This document shows positions 16,427-26,067 of a stretch of 38,820 nt of DNA, piece by piece. The stretch lies in assembly GCA_016934735.1 (NCBI GenBank), contig JAFGSG010000028.1, forward strand, positions 1 through 38,820, read 5' to 3'. How positions within the stretch are numbered: position 1 is the stretch's first letter; each line of letters starts with the position of its first letter. Both the position numbers and the translations under genes were made by a program. The notes under the pieces were generated by a model, which was given only the letters and a program-made list of their open reading frames with translations, was not told the DNA's origin and made no database searches. Origin of the DNA: Spirochaetota bacterium. Its GTDB lineage: Bacteria; Spirochaetota; UBA4802; JAFGDQ01.

Positions 16427-18759
16427 AGATAACGGAATTTTCAATTGATAAATACGGCCCGCTTGCAGGTACAGGCAAAATTATTCCCGGGACATTTACT
16501 CTCTTCTTCGGCAAAAATGAACATGGTAAAACACTGACGATTGACGCGCTGATTAAATTGCTCATAGGCAAAAGGGTCAGGGATTTTAAAGTAGACAGGG
16601 TGGAAGGAGATCCTGACGGATATTTAAAGATTGCTCTTAATGAAAACTCGAATGACAAAAAAGAGAAGACATTGCCTTACGACGGCGATTTGCCTAAAAT
16701 AACAAAATCTTTGTCCTTTCAGATAACTTCATCTGACTGCAGAAATATTTTTATAATAAGAAACAGCGACCTCGCACTTTCAGGAGAAGCTGAATTTTAC
16801 ACGGGAATTACTGAAAGGCTGGTTGGACTGCGGACATCAGATATAAAAAAAATAAAAAGAAATCTCATGGAGATCGGCAGATTGACTCCTGCAATGGATT
16901 ACAGGAATGATGAAAAATCATTCAGGCTTAAGAGCAGAATTGAAAATGCTGAGAAGTTGATCAGTAAAATTGAAAATTTAAAAGAGATTCTCATTAAAGG
17001 AGAATATGACAAGCTTGAACTCACTATGCATAAAAAGAATAAGGAGCTTGCAGAAGTAAGCGATAGAATAATGTTTCTCGAAGAGGCGAGAAAAAGGGCA
17101 ATGTTTGAGAAGGGCAGCGAGCTTTTATATTTGCTCGAGAACACTATAAGCGCGCTAAAGGGTATGGAGATTTTCAGGGAAGAGGAGCTTGAAATCTGGC
17201 AAAATTCGGAAAGGGAAATCAAACGGTGCGAAAGAGAGATAAACGAGCTTTATGCCAGGGCTGCGGATATTAAAAAAGATTTGTCAGAAATAGGGATGCA
17301 GTTAAAAGAATCAAGACAGAATCTTGAACTAATGAACGATAAAAAGCGGTATCTTGACAATGAAAAAATAAATCTAAGGGGACTGGAAAACAGTTTATCC
17401 GAAATAGAGTCAGATGCTTCCATAAGAGTCGTTGTGAAAAGAATTTCCATTCTTTCATCATTTGTTACGCTTGCTGTTTTTGCCGCGTTAATTTACAACC
17501 CTTCAGTATATCTGTATTTCGCAGGCGCAGTATCTTCCATTATCACTTTAATTTTATGGATGTATGAGGTTTATCTTAATATTAAAAAAAGAAAAGCTTT
17601 AAGTAGTTTGGGGAAAATAAGGCTAAGCCTTGCAGAGAAAAGAATAAACGGAGCAACGATCGAAGATATATATAATGCAATGGGTAAATTTATCGAGGAT
17701 TATGAAAGAATTATTAAAAAGAACAGCCAATATGAATCCGATCTTTTGACCCTTCAGAGACATTTAAAGGAAATGGAAAACAGAGTACAGGAACAGAAAA
17801 CTTTAATAGATGATTATGAAAAGAAAATATTATCAGTAAAGTCGAAAAGCGGGATTGAGACATTGCAGGAATACAGCAAGGTTTTAAAGAATAAAATCGG
17901 CAAAGAAAAAGAAAAGGATGCTGTCGCGAATCGATTGGAAGGAATGCTGGAGATTCATGGCCGAAGCATGGGAGAAACTCTAAGCCTGGTGAGGTCAAAA
18001 ATAATCGAACTGGAATTTTATAAAGAGAAAGGGAAAGGAATTGATTTTAATGAAAAAGCTTATGATGATTTAAGAGATAAAGGCAGAGTATATGAAGAGG
18101 AAATTAGAAAAATAAGAGAAAAAATTGAACAATTCGAAAATGGCATGGCAAGGATTGAAGCAGATGCCAATGATATTTTCCTTGAAGAAGATAAAAAGTC
18201 ATATTGTAAAACATTTGTTGAATTAGATAAACTTCTTATCCGTCTGAAAAATTTTTTTAAAGAAAACGCTGCAAAAAGAAATGCGATAATCGGAGCGCTG
18301 CAGATACTGGATGGAATTGACAGGGATGAAAATAAAAGAGTACTGGAATTGTTTGACGGTACTTTATCGGCTCTATTTAAAACAATAACAAACGGCAATT
18401 ACAAAAAAGTAATATACGATAAGGAAGACGGGATCATTAAAGTGGAACGCACTGACGGAGAACTTGTTGGTGCGGAAAAATTATCCGGCGGCGCTTATGA
18501 CCAGTTGTATCTTTCTATCAGGATTGCTTTAGGGGAAAAACTATTACAATCGGAAAAGGGATTTTTTATTATGGATGATCCCTTTATAAAATCCGATAAA
18601 GAAAGGATTGAAAAACAAATAGACATTCTTAAAAAAATTTGCGAAATGGGATGGCAAATTCTATATTTTAGTTGCAAGGATGAAATAAAAGATATACTTT
18701 CTAATGATATTAAAAATAACAATATTGATTTTATCAGCATCAACTGGATAAATAATTAG
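16423..18759 (+). CDS. SbcC/YhaN-like SMC-type ATPase with membrane hairpin
   Basis: A 778-residue ABC/SMC-type ATPase, partner of the upstream phosphoesterase. The N-terminal head has Walker A GKNEHGKT (residues 30-37). Long Lys/Glu-rich coiled coils span about 165-335 and 390-620. The C-terminal head carries the signature LSGGAYDQ (about 687) and Walker B FFIMDDPF (about 714). In the middle, two TM helices (about 341-361 and 365-386) replace the CxxC zinc hook of SbcC/Rad50. The ATPase would be tethered to the membrane by its coiled-coil tip, as in YhaN. It starts with GTG overlapping the upstream stop. The role in DNA end processing or defence is inferred. Confidence 0.85.
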   Translation: MKITEFSIDKYGPLAGTGKIIPGTFTLFFGKNEHGKTLTIDALIKLLIGKRVRDFKVDRVEGDPDGYLKIALNENSNDKKEKTLPYDGDLPKITKSLSFQITSSDCRNIFIIRNSDLALSGEAEFYTGITERLVGLRTSDIKKIKRNLMEIGRLTPAMDYRNDEKSFRLKSRIENAEKLISKIENLKEILIKGEYDKLELTMHKKNKELAEVSDRIMFLEEARKRAMFEKGSELLYLLENTISALKGMEIFREEELEIWQNSEREIKRCEREINELYARAADIKKDLSEIGMQLKESRQNLELMNDKKRYLDNEKINLRGLENSLSEIESDASIRVVVKRISILSSFVTLAVFAALIYNPSVYLYFAGAVSSIITLILWMYEVYLNIKKRKALSSLGKIRLSLAEKRINGATIEDIYNAMGKFIEDYERIIKKNSQYESDLLTLQRHLKEMENRVQEQKTLIDDYEKKILSVKSKSGIETLQEYSKVLKNKIGKEKEKDAVANRLEGMLEIHGRSMGETLSLVRSKIIELEFYKEKGKGIDFNEKAYDDLRDKGRVYEEEIRKIREKIEQFENGMARIEADANDIFLEEDKKSYCKTFVELDKLLIRLKNFFKENAAKRNAIIGALQILDGIDRDENKRVLELFDGTLSALFKTITNGNYKKVIYDKEDGIIKVERTDGELVGAEKLSGGAYDQLYLSIRIALGEKLLQSEKGFFIMDDPFIKSDKERIEKQIDILKKICEMGWQILYFSCKDEIKDILSNDIKNNNIDFISINWINN

Positions 18760-18794
18760 AAGCTGTAAAATATTTTATAGTAAAGAGGAAAATC

Positions 18795-19529
18795 ATGTTC
18801 AGTAAATATTTCGATAAAATTGAGAAGGACTTAACTAAAAAGGTAAAATCATTAAAAAAGGGAGAAGGGAAAAAAGAAACAGCAGGGAAATCGGGATCAA
18901 AAATAAAAAAAACCGATACTATGGATATTGGAGCTTTAAAGGATATTTTAAATAAGATTGTCCCGTCTCAGTATGTAATTGATTCCGTGAAAATGATAGA
19001 TCCAAGCGGGTATTCGCCTGATGAAGTTGATTTAATCGCATATAAACAGTTATACAGAGATATTGTCGGTATAATGAACGGGCATGTGCCATGCGAATTA
19101 GTATATGGCACTTTTCATGTTTATCCTGTACTCAATAAAAATTCCTTCAACGATTTAATACGTACAATAGTACAGGTTAAAAAAATAAACAGATTTACAG
19201 ACAGGGAAGATAAACCAGCCTTAATCCCGGCTTTTGTTATTGCCTATGACACTGACATAGGTCTGGCGGATTTAAAAACGGTCCTGATAGATAACTACAT
19301 GTCAATGAGCATTGATCCGGCATCAGAAATTGATATTATCGCTATTATCAATAAAGGGCTTGTTATAAAAAACTGGAGGGATAAAAGGAGTTATATTGCT
19401 CTTGAAACCGGAAAAGATACTTTTATGTGGTTTTTTATATTAATGAATGAATATCTTGATGTTAATAAAGATAATGAATTTGATCTCAGAAATTATGTTA
19501 AACATGGGGAAAAATATAACGAATATTAA
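18795..19529 (+). CDS. Unknown protein, possible DUF6602-like fold
   Basis: Function is not recognised. It is a 244-residue cytoplasmic protein with a Lys-rich first 40 residues and then a mixed alpha/beta domain. The stretch 'VPSQYVIDS', then 'DEVDLIAYK' (about residue 78), then 'PCELVYGTFHVYPV' (about 100) resembles the strand order of DUF6602, a restriction-endonuclease-like group. However, the E/Q-x-K catalytic pair is not evident, so any nuclease activity is doubtful. A good Shine-Dalgarno (AGAGGA) precedes ATG 18795. It follows the SbcC/YhaN-like gene by 35 bases in the same direction, so it is likely the third member of that operon. The fold remark is a weak by-eye match. Confidence 0.6.
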   Translation: MFSKYFDKIEKDLTKKVKSLKKGEGKKETAGKSGSKIKKTDTMDIGALKDILNKIVPSQYVIDSVKMIDPSGYSPDEVDLIAYKQLYRDIVGIMNGHVPCELVYGTFHVYPVLNKNSFNDLIRTIVQVKKINRFTDREDKPALIPAFVIAYDTDIGLADLKTVLIDNYMSMSIDPASEIDIIAIINKGLVIKNWRDKRSYIALETGKDTFMWFFILMNEYLDVNKDNEFDLRNYVKHGEKYNEY

Positions 19530-19612
19530 TATATAAAAAAGTATTGATAATTTTAAAATATGAGTTATAAAGAGATAATTTATCTGAAATAGGTTATTCC
19601 CGGGAAAAAAAA

Positions 19613-20566
19613 ATGGATAAAAACAGAAGGATTATATTAACAATATTATTGCTTGTCCTGGTTTCATGTGTACTCGCGGTAATAGATATCAGCCTTAAGA
19701 TAAAAAGTTCGGATCAGATCGGAATTAAACTGCCTGTGCCTGAATATGGGCCCGGAGTAGGAGTTGTAAGAGTTTACGGCCCGATTAGTGTTTCCGATAG
19801 CGGCAGTTCGTATCTTTCCATGGGATCCGGTTCGGACGCGATAGTAAAAATGCTCTCTAAATTAGGCGATGACAGCAGAATTAAAGCCATTGTGTTAAGA
19901 ATTAATTCCCCGGGAGGCACGGTTGCGGCGGTTCAGGAAATATTCGGCAAACTTATGGAGCTGAGAAAGAAAAATATAGTACTCGTTGCTTCGATGGGGG
20001 ATATGGCCGCTTCAGGCGGTTATTATATCGCATCGGCCTGCAATTACGTTATTGCGAATCACGGCACTGTGACCGGTTCCATCGGAGTTATTGCCACTGC
20101 TCCTAATATTAAAGGGCTTTTTGAAAAATTAGGCATTAAAATGAATGTAATTAAAAGCGGTAAATACAAGGATATACTTTCGAGCTTCAGAGACTTGAGT
20201 CCGGAGGAGAAGGAGATTCTTCAGGATATGATCGATTCATCATATATGAAATTTTTAAAGGATGTCTCTCTTGGCAGGAACATACCTATTTCGGATATTA
20301 AACCATTTGCTGATGGCCGCGTTATGAACGGAGAGACGGCTTTAAAACATAAGCTGATTGACGGGATAGGAACTTATGAGGATGCGGTTGAAAAAGCAAA
20401 AAGTCTTGCGAAACTTTCGGACGATGCGCCGGTATATGATCACATGAGAAGTCCGCTTGAACAATTTTTTATGTCCATTGAAGGAGCATTCGGGAAAAGC
20501 AGATCAATTGAAATTCCCCTAAAACAAAAACATTTTTCCCTGTTAGAATACAGCATTGAGCCATGA
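19613..20566 (+). CDS. sppA: Signal peptide peptidase SppA, short form
   Basis: A 317-residue S49 serine protease of the inner membrane that degrades cleaved signal peptides and other membrane remnants. It has an N-terminal TM (residues 8-26), then a single ClpP-like domain. The catalytic Ser lies in MAASGGYY (S134) and the general-base Lys in SGKYKD (K186), with the oxyanion-side motif RINSPGG (about 96-102) and TGSIGVI. The length is that of the short, tetramer- or octamer-forming type rather than the 600-residue E. coli form. The stop overlaps the next start (ATGA, 4 bases), so it is translationally coupled to a membrane protein. Confidence 0.93.
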   Translation: MDKNRRIILTILLLVLVSCVLAVIDISLKIKSSDQIGIKLPVPEYGPGVGVVRVYGPISVSDSGSSYLSMGSGSDAIVKMLSKLGDDSRIKAIVLRINSPGGTVAAVQEIFGKLMELRKKNIVLVASMGDMAASGGYYIASACNYVIANHGTVTGSIGVIATAPNIKGLFEKLGIKMNVIKSGKYKDILSSFRDLSPEEKEILQDMIDSSYMKFLKDVSLGRNIPISDIKPFADGRVMNGETALKHKLIDGIGTYEDAVEKAKSLAKLSDDAPVYDHMRSPLEQFFMSIEGAFGKSRSIEIPLKQKHFSLLEYSIEP

Positions 20567-21168
20567 TGGAATATATTAAATCATTAAAATGGGTTGATTA
20601 TTTTTTTCTGTGTCTTCTCGAACCGAGAAGGCTTGTCAATCTTATCAGCAGGAAGGAAGGGAGTCCGTTTTTCTTAGGATTTCTTATTTTGTTTATTGTT
20701 TCATTATTTGAAATAATTTCTTTATCGATGTTTGGGTCTGAAACCGGCTTTTTTTTCTATAAGGTTTCCTATGGATGGGTGCTGGTTTTTTTAATTTTTT
20801 TGTTTAAGATAGTCGTATTTTCCTGCTTAATAGATCTCTTCTGCCAATTCAGGGACCATCCGGGCAGTATAATGCGGACAATTAACTTAGTCTGCTTTTC
20901 CTTCTTTCCGTTGGTTTTCATCCTGCCGGTTGTAGTAATTGTCACAACTCTTAATACAGTGCCGATTTTTTTATATATTTTATTTTCAATTCTGCTGCAT
21001 TTCTGGCAGGCAATGATAATTATTCAGGGTATATCAGAGATACATCAAATAGGATTCGGGGAATCGCTGGTAATTTTTTTATCGCCGTTTATTCTTACGG
21101 GATTATTGACATTGTTTATAATAATTCTTTTTTTTATAATGTTCGGAGGGTTTGTTTCCACTCTGTAA
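20563..21168 (+). CDS. Polytopic membrane protein, possible Yip1 family
   Basis: A 201-residue protein with five predicted TM segments (about residues 34-57, 68-92, 103-130, 132-153 and 168-195) and few charges outside the first 30 residues. The layout, a short cytoplasmic N-terminus with an E-P-x-R-L motif ('LLEPRRLVNLI') followed by five TMs, fits the bacterial Yip1-domain family, which has no settled function. It overlaps sppA by 4 bases and must be co-translated with it, so a role in membrane protein quality control is conceivable. The family call is tentative. Confidence 0.7.
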   Translation: MMEYIKSLKWVDYFFLCLLEPRRLVNLISRKEGSPFFLGFLILFIVSLFEIISLSMFGSETGFFFYKVSYGWVLVFLIFLFKIVVFSCLIDLFCQFRDHPGSIMRTINLVCFSFFPLVFILPVVVIVTTLNTVPIFLYILFSILLHFWQAMIIIQGISEIHQIGFGESLVIFLSPFILTGLLTLFIIILFFIMFGGFVSTL

Positions 21169-21246
21169 AATGTTATAAAGATAAAAAATATTATAATAAA
21201 CCAGCAGGGATGTAATAATATTTATTGATGCATATTAAAGACAAAG

Positions 21247-21264
21247 ACAGGATTTGAATCCTGC
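21247..21264 (-). terminator. Probable terminator of rpmB
   Basis: The hairpin CAGGAT (21248-21253), TTGA, ATCCTG (21258-21263) is followed on the minus strand by a T-rich stretch (CTTTGTCTTTA). It lies between the convergent membrane-protein gene and rpmB and could serve both. The stem is short. Confidence 0.45.
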
Positions 21265-21316
21265 CTTATGATAGTATAATAATAGCGGATGATTTAATCA
21301 ACTGATCAATGAGTTG

Positions 21317-21505
21317 TTACATAGCTTTTACAACTTTATTTGATCTTATACATCTTGTGCAGAGATATTTTTTTACAGTGCGTCCATTTTCCGATACTTT
21401 TATTTTTTGAATATTGGGTCTCCAAATTTTTTGTGTTTTTCTATTTGAATGGCTCACACTATGCCCGAATTGAACCGATTTACCGCAGATTTCACACTTT
21501 GCCAT
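21317..21505 (-). CDS. rpmB: 50S ribosomal protein L28
   Basis: The 62-residue ribosomal protein L28 of the large subunit. It carries the zinc-ribbon (C+) form with two Cys pairs: C4-x2-C7 (CEICGK) and C-T-R-C near residues 49-52. The family signature 'GHSVSHSNRKTQKIWRPN' is intact (shown here in 18 residues). A GGAGAG Shine-Dalgarno precedes ATG 21505 on the minus strand. It stands alone, as L28 often does. The zinc-binding form may be zinc-regulated in bacteria that also carry a C- copy; no such copy lies in this window. Confidence 0.95.
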   Translation of the reverse strand: MAKCEICGKSVQFGHSVSHSNRKTQKIWRPNIQKIKVSENGRTVKKYLCTRCIRSNKVVKAM

Positions 21506-21760
21506 ACTGCTCTCCAGAGTTAATATTAAGTTATAGCCTCTTCAAATGATATAATGTTTAATTCGATCGCACTGCTGCAACGGCAGCGGAGAAACTTATA
21601 CCCATTTTAAGTTGCTGTAATGAATGAAAGGCAATTTCAATAAATGTATTCTAATATTGCAACAATTTTATGATATTTTTTTCGATTTTTATAACTGGAA
21701 GCTGTGTTCAAGATGGCTGCCAGTAAGAAACCTTTACAATAAAAAAGTAATAATATTTAA

Positions 21761-22918
21761 TCATTCCGGTGTTTGTTCGGGATTTTGCTCGTCTTTTTGG
21801 TCTTCCGGCTGTTTTTCCACCGGTAAAGACTCAAGAAATTCATCATAATTTACCTCGCTCAGCGCGTCGATCTCTTCTATCGAGCATCCTATCATAATAA
21901 TGTTATTATCCGATATGGTGATATTTCTGACCAATGCCAGAACAGAGGCAACTTTCTTTTGCGGCAGTAAGATGTCAAGATGCACTAAGTTATTTTCTTT
22001 AAAATAACGTATGTATTTTCTTTCTTTAAATACAATTCCCAGGCCGTTTTTTGACATATTTGAAATAATAAGTTTTTCTTCGGATTTTGGAAACACTTTC
22101 TCCTTATTAAGGAGCTCGTCGATATAAACAGCGAATTTTTTTGCCAACGCGAGTGTTGAGCTTGAAAAAATATTTTTATTATTCAGCTGAAGATAACCGT
22201 AAGGCATCTTTAATCTGTATAAAATTGGAACTGAAATCTCAGATATATATTCCTTTTTACCCTGCAAAAAGTGATCTTTTGAGTATATATTATTAATATA
22301 GAAATTATATTTTTCTTTTTCGGAGTCTTTTGAGGCGCTGATATTTATCTGAGGTATAAAGATAGGCCTCTTGTTCTTAAAGAAATGCTGCATTCTGCTG
22401 TCGCCTTTGCCCTCATTGCAGAAAAATATTTTTGCATAATTGAAAGCTTCGGACAATTCTTTGCCTACATAGTCCTTTATTCGTTCAATTTTTTTTGTTT
22501 CCATGGCTATGGAATTCTGAATAATCGAATAAGATATTAAATTTGTGGCGAAAATAATGCTTTTACTTGTTGCTTTTTCTCCACCTCCATCCAGTGATCT
22601 CCGTTCTTCCTCTCTTGCCTTGAAAATAATTTGAAATTTTTCTGTTATAAACAGGAACATATTGTCTTCCTGCTTCTCGGAAAATTTCATCAAAGCATGT
22701 ATTGTATTATTGCCTGACCTTGTGAATATTAAACAATTGCCGTGAATAGTTTTAATATATGGAATTTTAAACGCAGCAATACCATTGCTGTAGCCAAAAA
22801 ATTTGATTTTTAAATCACCGTTTTTTGTTTTTAAAAAGACATCATTTTTCTGAAAAAATTTATTAAAAATCATTTCAAAATTTGTCTTGTCGGATATTGT
22901 CTTTATCTGATCAGGCAT
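21761..22918 (-). CDS. PilZ-domain protein with long N-terminal region
   Basis: A 385-residue cytoplasmic protein. The C-terminal 100 or so residues (about 265-360) look like a PilZ domain: the N-x-S-x-x-G motif is present in 'NMSKNGLGIVF' and a late strand reads 'IIMIGCSIEEID'. The arginine pair (RxxxR) that usually binds cyclic di-GMP is not visible upstream of it, so binding may be lost. The middle part (about 150-260) could be GAF-like. The overall layout recalls Leptospira DUF1577 proteins, which is a weak match. The last 25 residues are Pro/Glu/Gln-rich. It is monocistronic. Its role in motility or surface behaviour is only an inference from PilZ proteins generally. Confidence 0.6.
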   Translation of the reverse strand: MPDQIKTISDKTNFEMIFNKFFQKNDVFLKTKNGDLKIKFFGYSNGIAAFKIPYIKTIHGNCLIFTRSGNNTIHALMKFSEKQEDNMFLFITEKFQIIFKAREEERRSLDGGGEKATSKSIIFATNLISYSIIQNSIAMETKKIERIKDYVGKELSEAFNYAKIFFCNEGKGDSRMQHFFKNKRPIFIPQINISASKDSEKEKYNFYINNIYSKDHFLQGKKEYISEISVPILYRLKMPYGYLQLNNKNIFSSSTLALAKKFAVYIDELLNKEKVFPKSEEKLIISNMSKNGLGIVFKERKYIRYFKENNLVHLDILLPQKKVASVLALVRNITISDNNIIMIGCSIEEIDALSEVNYDEFLESLPVEKQPEDQKDEQNPEQTPE

Positions 22919-23092
22919 TTTCTTGCTACCCTAAGAACGACTTTTTGCGGATGAATATTGAATAACGCCGGTTTAACCGCACATCGTAAGGTTAATACTG
23001 AATTATACCAATAATAAAATGATAATCAAGGTAAAAATATAAATTACATTCAAACTAAGACGGCTGGTAAAGGCTTGTCAACATTATAAGCA

Positions 23093-23782
23093 TCAGTTGT
23101 TTTTTAAATCGCTTTTGATTGCACCATCTACCAAAGTAATTGTCCTGTTTGTTCTTTCCGCAAGAGTTTTATCGTGAGTTACGATGATAATAGTATTATT
23201 TGTTTCGTGCACAAGCTCAAGGAGGGTATCCATGAGCACTTTTGAATTTATGCTGTCAAGATTACCTGTAGGCTCATCTGCTAAAATAATGTCCGGATCT
23301 CCCACAAGCGCTCTTGCAACGGCAATTCTTTGGCACTCGCCGCCAGAGAGTTCAGCAGGTTTATGATCCGCTCTGTTCAGCAGATCAAAGCGTTCTAAAA
23401 GTCCCAGAGCCTTTTGCCTTGCATTTTTTTTCCCTGTTCTGTTGATTAAAAGCGGGATCATGACATTTTCAACTGCGGTAAATTCGCTTAATAAATTATG
23501 AAGTTGGAAAATAAAACCTATGTGCTTATTCCTGATTCCAGCAAGGTCTTCCACGTTTAAATTTGAAATATCGTTTCCTAGCAGTATGACATTCCCTGAT
23601 TGAAAGCTGTCAAGGCAGCCTATCATATTCAGGAGCGTTGACTTACCAGCTCCTGAAGGGCCCACTATAGATACTATTTCACCTTCGTTTATTTCCAATG
23701 AAATTTTTTTAAGAACAGTCAGGGAGTTCCTGCCGTATCCATATATTTTTTCAAGATCTTTGACGACAATTGAATTTTGCAT
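23093..23782 (-). CDS. lolD: LolD-like ABC transporter ATP-binding protein
   Basis: A 229-residue ATPase of the MacB/LolD family. All motifs are intact: Walker A GPSGAGKST (about residues 40-48), Q-loop FQLHN, signature LSGGECQR, Walker B IILADEPTGNLD and H-loop THD. It powers the LolC/E-like permease encoded just upstream (27-base gap, same strand), so the likely job is release of lipoproteins from the inner membrane to a periplasmic carrier. GGAG lies 9 bases before ATG 23782. MacB-type export is the alternative, but no large MacB periplasmic domain or adaptor is present. Confidence 0.88.
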   Translation of the reverse strand: MQNSIVVKDLEKIYGYGRNSLTVLKKISLEINEGEIVSIVGPSGAGKSTLLNMIGCLDSFQSGNVILLGNDISNLNVEDLAGIRNKHIGFIFQLHNLLSEFTAVENVMIPLLINRTGKKNARQKALGLLERFDLLNRADHKPAELSGGECQRIAVARALVGDPDIILADEPTGNLDSINSKVLMDTLLELVHETNNTIIIVTHDKTLAERTNRTITLVDGAIKSDLKNN

Positions 23783-23809
23783 TAGCGTGCTCCGCCGGAC
23801 CGATTATAC

Positions 23810-25114
23810 TTATTCATATCTAATAGTTTCAATGGGCTGCAGTCTTGAAGCATGCCATGAAGGGAAAACGGCTGCTACTGTGGATAAAAATACCGTAATT
23901 ATTGTAATAGTCACAACGAATTCAGGGCTGATCTCAGTAGGTATTGAATCAAGGTAATAGACATGCCTTGGAACCAGCGAGATTTTCTCGTATATACCTA
24001 TACTGAATAAATGATAAATGAAAGACATTGTGCTGTTGATTGCCTTCTCTATCCATTCAATTATTGATTCGAGGTTTATTGAAGCTGCAAGCCCGAGAAC
24101 AACCCCTATGCAGGAGCCTGTTAAGCCGATTAAAAAGCCTTCCATGACAAATATTGCCATTATGGACTTTGGTTTTGCCCCCATCGACTTTAGAATGCCG
24201 ATCGCTTTTCTTTTTTCTGCAACCACCATTACAAGAGTGCCCATTATGGTAAACAAAGCGGAAACGATAACCAGAAATAGTATAATTATCATTATCAACT
24301 TTTCAAGTTTCAGAGCATAAAAGAAATTCTGGTTCTTTTCTTCAGCTGTCCGGGTCTGATATTGGTAGTCTGTTGCCGCCTGTATTTTTCTGGCATAGTA
24401 ATCCATTTTATACAAATCGAATACTTTTGCCCCTACTCCGGATACATTATCTCCAATCCCGTAAAGTCTTTGAGCGGATTTTAAAGACATAACAATAAGG
24501 CTTGTATCGTATTCATAATAATGAGTTTTAAAAAATCCTATAACAGTGAATATGTTTTTCCCCAACTGATTACCGGTACGCGCTGTAAGATTTCCTTTGG
24601 CTACAAATATCTCGATTTTATCTCCCAGTTTAATATTATTATTAAGAGCCATTTCAGAGCCTATAAAGACTTCATTGTTTAATAAAAATTCCTTCTTTCT
24701 TTCTGTTATAAATTTAGCGATGTCTTCAGGAAGATTTTTTTCGCTGCCCATGCCTCTGATCCCAACCGATGATATATTATCTTTATATCTGAATAGTGCC
24801 AGGCTTTCGATAAATGGCTCAACTGATTTAATCCCCTGTACTGATTCGATCTTATTTTTTAAATTATTATAATTTTTAATCAATTTATCCCTGGAAAGAG
24901 GATAATAATTTAATACCTCAATATGGGGATTGACATCCAGAATTTTGTCTTTAATGGCACTTTGGAAACCATTCATAACTGAAATTACAATTATTAATAT
25001 GAATACTCCTATGAATACAATAGTAATAGATAAGATAGTATTGAAGGATACAATACCCTGGCTTTTTTTTGCCTTTAAGTATCTAAAACCTATAAAAAAT
25101 TCATATAGACTCAT
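23810..25114 (-). CDS. lolC: LolC/LolE-family lipoprotein-releasing permease
   Basis: A 434-residue inner-membrane protein with four TMs: one near residues 22-48, a periplasmic domain (about 50-260), then three TMs at about 268-295, 315-345 and 380-415. The N-terminal motif 'IGFRYLKAKKSQGIVSFNTI' is typical of LolC/LolE. The C-terminal half carries the FtsX/MacB core 'GILKSMGAKPKSIMAIF' (coupling helix). Only one permease gene is seen, so the transporter may be a homodimer or LolF-like. It lies 18 bases after the methyltransferase gene and 27 bases before lolD, one minus-strand operon. Confidence 0.88.
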   Translation of the reverse strand: MSLYEFFIGFRYLKAKKSQGIVSFNTILSITIVFIGVFILIIVISVMNGFQSAIKDKILDVNPHIEVLNYYPLSRDKLIKNYNNLKNKIESVQGIKSVEPFIESLALFRYKDNISSVGIRGMGSEKNLPEDIAKFITERKKEFLLNNEVFIGSEMALNNNIKLGDKIEIFVAKGNLTARTGNQLGKNIFTVIGFFKTHYYEYDTSLIVMSLKSAQRLYGIGDNVSGVGAKVFDLYKMDYYARKIQAATDYQYQTRTAEEKNQNFFYALKLEKLIMIIILFLVIVSALFTIMGTLVMVVAEKRKAIGILKSMGAKPKSIMAIFVMEGFLIGLTGSCIGVVLGLAASINLESIIEWIEKAINSTMSFIYHLFSIGIYEKISLVPRHVYYLDSIPTEISPEFVVTITIITVFLSTVAAVFPSWHASRLQPIETIRYE

Positions 25115-25132
25115 TCTTTAGGTGACTCCGTA

Positions 25133-25918
25133 TTATACTAAAGCTTTATCTTTTTTTCGCATATAAACGCCAAGGTAGTATGGTTCTGTGATATCATAAT
25201 TCTCGTTCATATGCATGAACTTAACAAAATCTTCTTTATGCGATTGAATAAATTCAAGGGCGTTTCCTTCAGGCGTTGTATTATATATTTTCCGAAAATA
25301 GTCTATTTTTGACTGCAGGTTATTTTTAAAATTTATCTGCATATTTTTTATAAGTTTAAAATCTTTTAGTTCTAAGATAGTTGTGATGTCCTCTTGTATG
25401 TAATAATCATTATGCAGGGGAAATAATAATCTTATGAAGTCGTCGTATATACCTTCAATATCGTTGTCGTCAAGCACTACGGTTGCGAAGAAAAATATTC
25501 CCTCAAATTGCAGTGCTCTCTTAAACTCGTCAATGCATTTGCTTGAGTCAAAAAAATCCAGATAATCTATGCAAATAATCAGGTTGGAAGCATAATAATC
25601 AACAGGAAAATCATGAAAATCTCCGTTAATAAATTTTATTCTCTGAAGATCATTTTCTTCGCCATAACTTTGTAAAAAATTATTAATTGCTGAAAAGGAC
25701 GGTTCAACAACTACAATATAGGAGTTAAAATTTTTTAAGATTTCCAGCAGAATATCTCCATGCCCGATTCCTGCTTTCACAATTACCCCCGGATTATAAG
25801 TGTTTATTACGTCAAACAGTCTTTCCTTAACAGCTTCGTATCTATAATGAGGCTCAATAAAAAAATTATTTTTTAAATCATTATCAATAAAGTCCTGTAC
25901 CTGCTTTAATCTGGTCAT
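25133..25918 (-). CDS. SAM-dependent methyltransferase-like protein
   Basis: A 261-residue cytoplasmic protein with a class I Rossmann methyltransferase layout. The SAM-binding motif I is 'VIVKAGIGHGDILLEIL' (G-x-G-x-G variant, about residues 50-66), followed by an acidic strand end 'VVVEPS' (about 77), 'FINGDFHDFP' and 'LIICIDYLDFFDS'. The C-terminal 90 residues are a helical/beta extension. GGAG lies 7 bases before ATG 25918. It precedes lolC by 18 bases in the same operon, but nothing in its sequence ties it to lipoproteins. The substrate is unknown. Confidence 0.72.
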   Translation of the reverse strand: MTRLKQVQDFIDNDLKNNFFIEPHYRYEAVKERLFDVINTYNPGVIVKAGIGHGDILLEILKNFNSYIVVVEPSFSAINNFLQSYGEENDLQRIKFINGDFHDFPVDYYASNLIICIDYLDFFDSSKCIDEFKRALQFEGIFFFATVVLDDNDIEGIYDDFIRLLFPLHNDYYIQEDITTILELKDFKLIKNMQINFKNNLQSKIDYFRKIYNTTPEGNALEFIQSHKEDFVKFMHMNENYDITEPYYLGVYMRKKDKALV

Positions 25919-26067
25919 TTCTTACTCCATCCAAGGTCATTTATTTTAAAGGCATAAAGAGTCATTAAATAAAGTGATTTATTTTGCAGTCTATAAAGCA
26001 AAACAGCAACAACTTTTCTGAAAACAGATTATATTTTTAATGAATTCGAAGGTTTATGTATGCGAAT

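Noticed and set aside
21236..21270. GGATTTGAATCC resembling a tRNA T-arm
   Set aside because: The invariant TTC is missing and no acceptor, D or anticodon arms surround it. The hairpin reads better as the rpmB terminator.
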